Source: Geoanaerobacter sp964528055 (GTDB taxonomy: Bacteria > Desulfobacterota > Desulfuromonadia > Geobacterales > DSM-12255). From it: DNA of 64,000 nt. The DNA lies in NCBI GenBank assembly GCA_964528055.1, contig CAZGQM010000001.1, positions 248,001 through 312,000 on the forward strand, in the 5' to 3' direction. The translations under genes and the position numbers were made by a program. The first letter of the stretch is position 1. Every line of letters starts with the position of its first letter. Of the stretch, positions 60,079 through 64,000 are shown piece by piece. The notes under the pieces are model-generated. The model ran no database searches. It had not been told where the DNA came from and saw nothing but the letters and a program-made list of their open reading frames with translations.

Positions 60079-60257
60079 ATGAGGTAACTATCGGTCATTG
60101 ACGGAGAAAAAATCTTTGCATAGATGCATTCATTCAATTAAAGTTATGCTAAACCTCAAACGGGTCATGTTGCAATGGAAAAGTGCGCAAATTAAAGTTT
60201 GATGTTGGCAACCCAAAATATACTAAACGAATTTCTTCGAAAGGAAAGCTGTTTTGA

Positions 60258-60281
60258 ATGGTTAACCCGGTTTCTTCATGA
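60258..60281 (+). CDS. seven-codon leader frame ahead of the radical SAM gene
   Basis: ATG at 60258 opens MVNPVSS and stops with TGA at 60279-60281, which overlaps the ATG of the next gene as ATGA. AAGGAAAG lies 9 bases before it, whereas the next gene has no ribosome site of its own. It may serve to deliver ribosomes by coupling; it could be chance. Confidence 0.4.
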   Translation: MVNPVSS

Positions 60282-61363
60282 ACCTGACGATTGCTTCAAA
60301 GCTTCTGCCCGTTATCTGGAGGATGTGTCGTCGCAAGCCCGCCTTCCTGAGTTTCAACGTAACCAATCGCTGCAATGAGGCCTGTCTTATGTGTGCTGTC
60401 TGGCGTGAAACTTTGCCGGATATGCAGTTACATGAGATCGAGGTAATTCTTACTGACCTCCGTCGTTTTGGCATCAAGGTGGTTGAGGTCTCGGGGGGCG
60501 AGCCGTTTCTGCGTGCCGACATATTGGCACTATTGACCCTGCTGGACAGTCTGGGATTCCTGTACACTACGACTACCAATGCAGCTGTTCTGACTCCTGT
60601 ACATCTGGAGCACCTGGCAGGGTGCAGAGGGCTGATGCAATTGGCCGTGAGTCTGGATTCGCTGGACAGGGGAACGTATTGCCTTTTGCGTGGGAAGGAT
60701 CTGCTCCCGCAAGTGCTGCAGAAGATCGACATGATCGTTGCGGCAAAAATGCCGCAACCGGTCAAACTTAATATGGCTTTGAACCGGCTGAATTTCCACG
60801 AAGTGCCGGCAGTTCTGGATTATGCAAAGTCCCGTGGGCTTTACCTCTCGGTTTTCCCGGTCAGCCGCGGTACTGGCTTCCTTCATAGACACGACGATAC
60901 GGTTTTTAATTCATCGATGGAAGAACTGCAGGGGCAGGCAGCTGCCTTCAGGGAAATTGCCCGATTGAGGCGTGAAGGTGAGCCGCTCTGGGAGCATAGC
61001 CGATTCTATGAACTGGCAGCAGAGTACGTTCTCGGTCGGCATATGGAACCATGTGGCGCGGGGAGCCTCTTTTTGGATCTTCATGCGGATGGTACACTTG
61101 CAGCATGTGTTGACCGCCCGAATTTTGCGGATCTGAGAAGCCTGAGCATTTCTGAGGTTTTGCCGTGCCTTGCGGGAGAGGCTGATGCTGTCCTGAAATG
61201 CTCTCGTGAAACCCCATGCTGTTACACATGTACCTATAACATCTCACTGACTGCACGCCACCTTGTTACATTTGTAATGGAAGCGGCAAGGGTCATGCTG
61301 ACAAATCGAAAATATTACAGGGGAAAAAACAGGACACTCCGGAAAGGGCAGATCAGCGGTTAA
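60278..61363 (+). CDS. radical SAM/SPASM-type protein
   Basis: A 361-residue enzyme. The cluster motif is CNEACLMCAV (CxxxCxxC, about 32-39), after FLSFNVTNR. A SPASM-like cluster is likely from the C-terminal cysteines (CGAGSLFLDLHADGTLAAC, then CCYTCTYN). Family members act on peptides, hopanoids or other small molecules; the substrate is unknown. An in-frame TAA lies just upstream, so the ATG at 60278 is the earliest possible start. Its TAA overlaps the next start (TAATG). Confidence 0.83.
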   Translation: MNLTIASKLLPVIWRMCRRKPAFLSFNVTNRCNEACLMCAVWRETLPDMQLHEIEVILTDLRRFGIKVVEVSGGEPFLRADILALLTLLDSLGFLYTTTTNAAVLTPVHLEHLAGCRGLMQLAVSLDSLDRGTYCLLRGKDLLPQVLQKIDMIVAAKMPQPVKLNMALNRLNFHEVPAVLDYAKSRGLYLSVFPVSRGTGFLHRHDDTVFNSSMEELQGQAAAFREIARLRREGEPLWEHSRFYELAAEYVLGRHMEPCGAGSLFLDLHADGTLAACVDRPNFADLRSLSISEVLPCLAGEADAVLKCSRETPCCYTCTYNISLTARHLVTFVMEAARVMLTNRKYYRGKNRTLRKGQISG

Positions 61364-62796
61364 TGTCGACTTCTTTGGATCAATTTCCTTACGCAGTTAT
61401 CGGTGCAGGCCCTGCAGGTTTAACGGCTGCCTATGAACTTGCGCGCCAGGGTATGCCGGTTGTGATTTTCGAGAGTGAAAAGCAAGCGGGCGGCATTGCC
61501 AAGACGATCCAATACAAGGGTTTCAGATTCGACATTGGAGGGCATAGATTTTTCACCAAACAGTTGATCGTGTTTCACCTCTGGCAGTCGCTGTTGGGTG
61601 AGGATTTGCTCATCAGACCCCGTCTGTCGAGGATTTTCTACAATGGCAGGTACTTTGACTACCCCCTTAAACCGTTGAATGTCCTTAAGAATATTGGTGT
61701 TGCCGAAAGCGTATACATCCTTCTCAGTTATCTGTGGCGTAAAATACGACCTATTGTTCCGGAAAAAAGTCTGGCTGATTGGGTTACCAACCGGTTCGGC
61801 GATCGGCTATTCATAGTTTTTTTCAAAACCTATACTGAAAAAGTGTGGGGCGTGGCGTGCAGCAGTCTCGGCGCCCAGTGGGCAGCTCAACGGATAAAGG
61901 GACTTTCTCTTCGTACTGCGGTTCTGAATATGTTTTCAGTTCCGTTTATTCGGAGAAGGGGGCGGGAGATCCGTACGCTAATCGAACAGTTTCACTACCC
62001 AAGGCTTGGTCCTGGTATGATGTGGGACGCGCTCAGTGAGCGTTATTTATCGTACGGGGGGGAAATCAGGTTTGACAACAGAATAGTCAACCTGCGCCAT
62101 GACGGAGAAAGAGTGACAGCAGTCGTAGTTGTTTCGGATGGTAACGTAGAGGAGATGCCGGTGGAGCATGTCATCTCGACGATGCCTCTCAGGCAGCTGA
62201 TACATGCCCTGCTTCCTGCACCGCCCGAGCATCTTCTTGAAGCGGCAGATCGCCTGCGTTACCGTGACTTTCTCACTGTTGCCCTTATTCTCGACAAACC
62301 GGACCTATTCCCCGACAACTGGCTTTACATTCACGACAAAGGGTTGCGAGTAGGGAGAGTTCAGAATTACAAAAATTGGAGCTCTGACATGGTTCCGGAT
62401 CAGACAATGACCTGCGTGGGACTCGAGTATTTCTGCTTCGAAGGCGATGAACTCTGGTCATCGTCTGATAGTGACTTGGTAGAGATGGCAACAAGGGAAC
62501 TTGTTGCTCTTGGACTTGCCGAATCCGGTATGGTGCAGGATGGCTCCGTGGTAAGGATGCCAAAGGCATATCCTATGTACGATGAAGGGTTTGAAGATGC
62601 ACTCGCTATTGTAAGAAAGTACCTTGAAGGGTTCGGAAACCTGCAGGTGATTGGCCGTAACGGCATGCACCGTTACAACAATATGGATCATTCCATGTTG
62701 ACAGCAATTCTTGCAGTGCGTAATCTGTTCGGAGAACATCATGACCTCTGGGCGGTAAACACCGACGAGGAGCATCATGAGACAGTGGAGGCATAA
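61363..62796 (+). CDS. FAD-dependent oxidoreductase (amine oxidase/protoporphyrinogen oxidase-like)
   Basis: A 477-residue flavoprotein. The N-terminal dinucleotide motif is VIGAGPAGLTAAYELARQG, with FESEKQAGGIAKT and DIGGHRFF typical of the amine-oxidase superfamily, which includes PPOX-, UDP-galactopyranose mutase- and desaturase-like enzymes. It is common in glycan loci. One-base overlap with the radical SAM gene suggests that the two act in one pathway. No signal peptide. Confidence 0.83.
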   Translation: MSTSLDQFPYAVIGAGPAGLTAAYELARQGMPVVIFESEKQAGGIAKTIQYKGFRFDIGGHRFFTKQLIVFHLWQSLLGEDLLIRPRLSRIFYNGRYFDYPLKPLNVLKNIGVAESVYILLSYLWRKIRPIVPEKSLADWVTNRFGDRLFIVFFKTYTEKVWGVACSSLGAQWAAQRIKGLSLRTAVLNMFSVPFIRRRGREIRTLIEQFHYPRLGPGMMWDALSERYLSYGGEIRFDNRIVNLRHDGERVTAVVVVSDGNVEEMPVEHVISTMPLRQLIHALLPAPPEHLLEAADRLRYRDFLTVALILDKPDLFPDNWLYIHDKGLRVGRVQNYKNWSSDMVPDQTMTCVGLEYFCFEGDELWSSSDSDLVEMATRELVALGLAESGMVQDGSVVRMPKAYPMYDEGFEDALAIVRKYLEGFGNLQVIGRNGMHRYNNMDHSMLTAILAVRNLFGEHHDLWAVNTDEEHHETVEA

Positions 62797-62913
62797 ACCC
62801 GAAGCCTGGTTGACGCCAAACTACGCAAGAGATCTACGTTTGTTGTCGGCATCGAAGAGTACGATCCCCGAGTATTGTAGCTCTATTCCAGAGGCATGGG
62901 AAAACCGGAGAAT

Positions 62914-63912
62914 ATGAATCGCGGCATATGGATCTTGGGAATTGCTCTGTTCCTTGCCGGTGGCGCGACCGGTTTCATTCTCGAAAAAGGTATGAAAGAT
63001 CGGCGGGCAGGTCATCCTCACCACGCAGTCCGCCAGTCAGGCTACCGTTACATAAATCCCCTGCTGGAGTGTGAACTTGCCCAAGAGTATATCCGGAACA
63101 ACCGTCTAGGTTCGATAAAGAAGAAGGTTCACAAGTTGATTAAGGAAAAGGTTGCTGCAGGAGAAGCTCAGGACATCGCAATCTATTTTAGGGACCTGCA
63201 GGACGGCCCCTGGTTCGGGATCAATGAAAAGGTCATGTTTTCCCCTGCCAGCTTGATGAAACTGCCGGTTCTGATCGCCTATCTGAAGCTAGCTGAAGTG
63301 GATCCGGGGGTATTGCAGCGCAAACTTGTATGGGATGATGCTGAGAAGTGGTCATCGATTCAGAACATCAAGCCTGCCGTGCTTATCGAGCGTGGGAAGA
63401 GTTATACCGTAGACGATCTGTTGTACCGGATGATGGCCTATTCTGACAACGATGCCTGGCATCTGCTTTTTAAAAACCTAAATTTCCGCGACATGGACAA
63501 GATACTCGACGAGGTTGGTGTTGATTACGACCCTGTAAAGGAAGAGGATCTTATGACGGTGAAAGCTTACTCATCGTTGCTCAGAGTCCTCTACAACGCT
63601 ACATATCTGAGCCGGCCGATGTCAGAAAAAGCGCTTGATCTGCTTGCCAAAGTCGATTTCAAGGAGGGGATCGTTGCTGGGATTCCTGCAGGGGTGCCGG
63701 TGGCGAGCAAGTTTGGTGAACGAACCATCGGGATGCAGAATGAGGTCAAGCAACTGCACGAATTCGGGATCATATACTACCCTAAGAACCACTACCTGCT
63801 CGGTGTAATGACACGGGGGAAAGATTTTGCAAGGCTCTCCGGAGTAATTCGTGACATATCAAGATTGATCTATAGCGAGGTTGACCTTAATGTTCGCACA
63901 ATCAACAAATAG
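62914..63912 (+). CDS. beta-lactamase-fold serine hydrolase, membrane-anchored
   Basis: A 332-residue protein with an N-terminal signal anchor (about 4-24). The domain from about 70 resembles class A beta-lactamase/DD-peptidase folds: SxxK (S113-L-M-K116), SDN (S177-D-N179) and, in place of KTG, K266-F-G268. The E-x-x-L-N loop of beta-lactamases is not evident. It may be a cell-wall hydrolase or a non-enzymatic relative rather than a resistance enzyme. GGAG lies before the ATG at 62914, which I prefer to an ATG 18 bases earlier. Confidence 0.75.
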   Translation: MNRGIWILGIALFLAGGATGFILEKGMKDRRAGHPHHAVRQSGYRYINPLLECELAQEYIRNNRLGSIKKKVHKLIKEKVAAGEAQDIAIYFRDLQDGPWFGINEKVMFSPASLMKLPVLIAYLKLAEVDPGVLQRKLVWDDAEKWSSIQNIKPAVLIERGKSYTVDDLLYRMMAYSDNDAWHLLFKNLNFRDMDKILDEVGVDYDPVKEEDLMTVKAYSSLLRVLYNATYLSRPMSEKALDLLAKVDFKEGIVAGIPAGVPVASKFGERTIGMQNEVKQLHEFGIIYYPKNHYLLGVMTRGKDFARLSGVIRDISRLIYSEVDLNVRTINK

Positions 63913-64000
63913 GGTAGCATGGCTTCTGCTTTTCAACCTGACGGTGATTCTGTGGATCTCTTCCGATCTGGCCGATGCTGGGATCTATGAAGGGGTCAGG
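63890..64000 (+). CDS. start of an exported protein, cut by the right edge
   Basis: The frame opens at ATG 63890, overlapping the previous gene by 23 bases, and is open for 37 codons to the edge. GAGG lies 8 bases upstream. The first 30 residues form a signal peptide (basic, then WLLLFNLTVILWISS, then ADAGIY). Function unknown; the mature protein begins near DAGIYEGV. Confidence 0.55.
   Translation, partial: MFAQSTNRVAWLLLFNLTVILWISSDLADAGIYEGVR

Noticed and set aside
1..64000. Mobile elements, phage genes, tRNA and rRNA
   Set aside because: No transposase, integrase, terminal repeats or cloverleaf-like sequences were seen on either strand.

Overview
The window looks like chromosomal DNA from a Geobacter-type bacterium (Geobacterales/Desulfuromonadia). 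The main reason is three giant multiheme c-type cytochromes with 23-27 haem motifs each, whose CX4CH...W...CxxCH modules are typical of Geobacter. Supporting signs are system II (CcsB/CcsA) cytochrome maturation genes, a sensor kinase with a periplasmic haem motif, an NtrC-type activator next to a good sigma-54 promoter, and a Geobacter-style dockerin-like tail. This assignment is by pattern only; no 16S rRNA or other taxonomic marker is present. I saw no tRNA, rRNA, CRISPR array, insertion sequence or prophage.

Layout. 0-4.6 kb: a PhnA-like gene cut by the left edge, a MoxR AAA+ ATPase / DUF2201-VWA / unknown operon, and an opposing set of small genes (metallopeptidase-like, diheme cytochrome, membrane protein). 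4.7-8.7 kb: a murI-GerMN-metH operon with overlapping genes and a clear sigma-70 promoter. 8.8-11.6 kb: a conserved small protein, a split transketolase pair and a prepilin-like gene. 11.6-14.5 kb: a haem-motif histidine kinase and its sigma-54 response regulator. 14.6-36.6 kb: a sigma-54 promoter, a secreted NHL/Ig/dockerin-like protein, three giant cytochromes, a lipoprotein, an anchored unknown, a GT39 mannosyltransferase-like protein, two consecutive CcsB-CcsA pairs and a B12-type radical SAM enzyme. 36.6-60.1 kb: a surface-glycan locus of about 23.5 kb, all on the minus strand and often with ATGA overlaps. It holds six GT2 enzymes, one GT9, a flippase, an aminotransferase, a cupin epimerase, an NDP-sugar epimerase, a second split transketolase, two B12 radical SAM proteins, HddA- and HddC-like heptose enzymes and large membrane proteins. 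60.2-64 kb: a radical SAM gene behind a tiny leader frame, an FAD-dependent oxidoreductase, a beta-lactamase-fold protein and the start of a secreted protein.

Most notable is 11.6-34.9 kb, which reads as a self-contained electron-transfer module. A possible haem or redox sensor would act through a sigma-54 activator on an adjacent sigma-54 promoter. Downstream lie three mosaic giant cytochromes with ten CX4CH motifs and several stranger ones, a glycosyltransferase, and two divergent haem lyase pairs that could be dedicated to the odd motifs. The second CcsA has lost much of the aromatic core of its WWD haem-handling motif. In the glycan locus, HddA and HddC point to a GDP-heptose, and the local transketolase could supply sedoheptulose 7-phosphate or add a two-carbon branch to a sugar.
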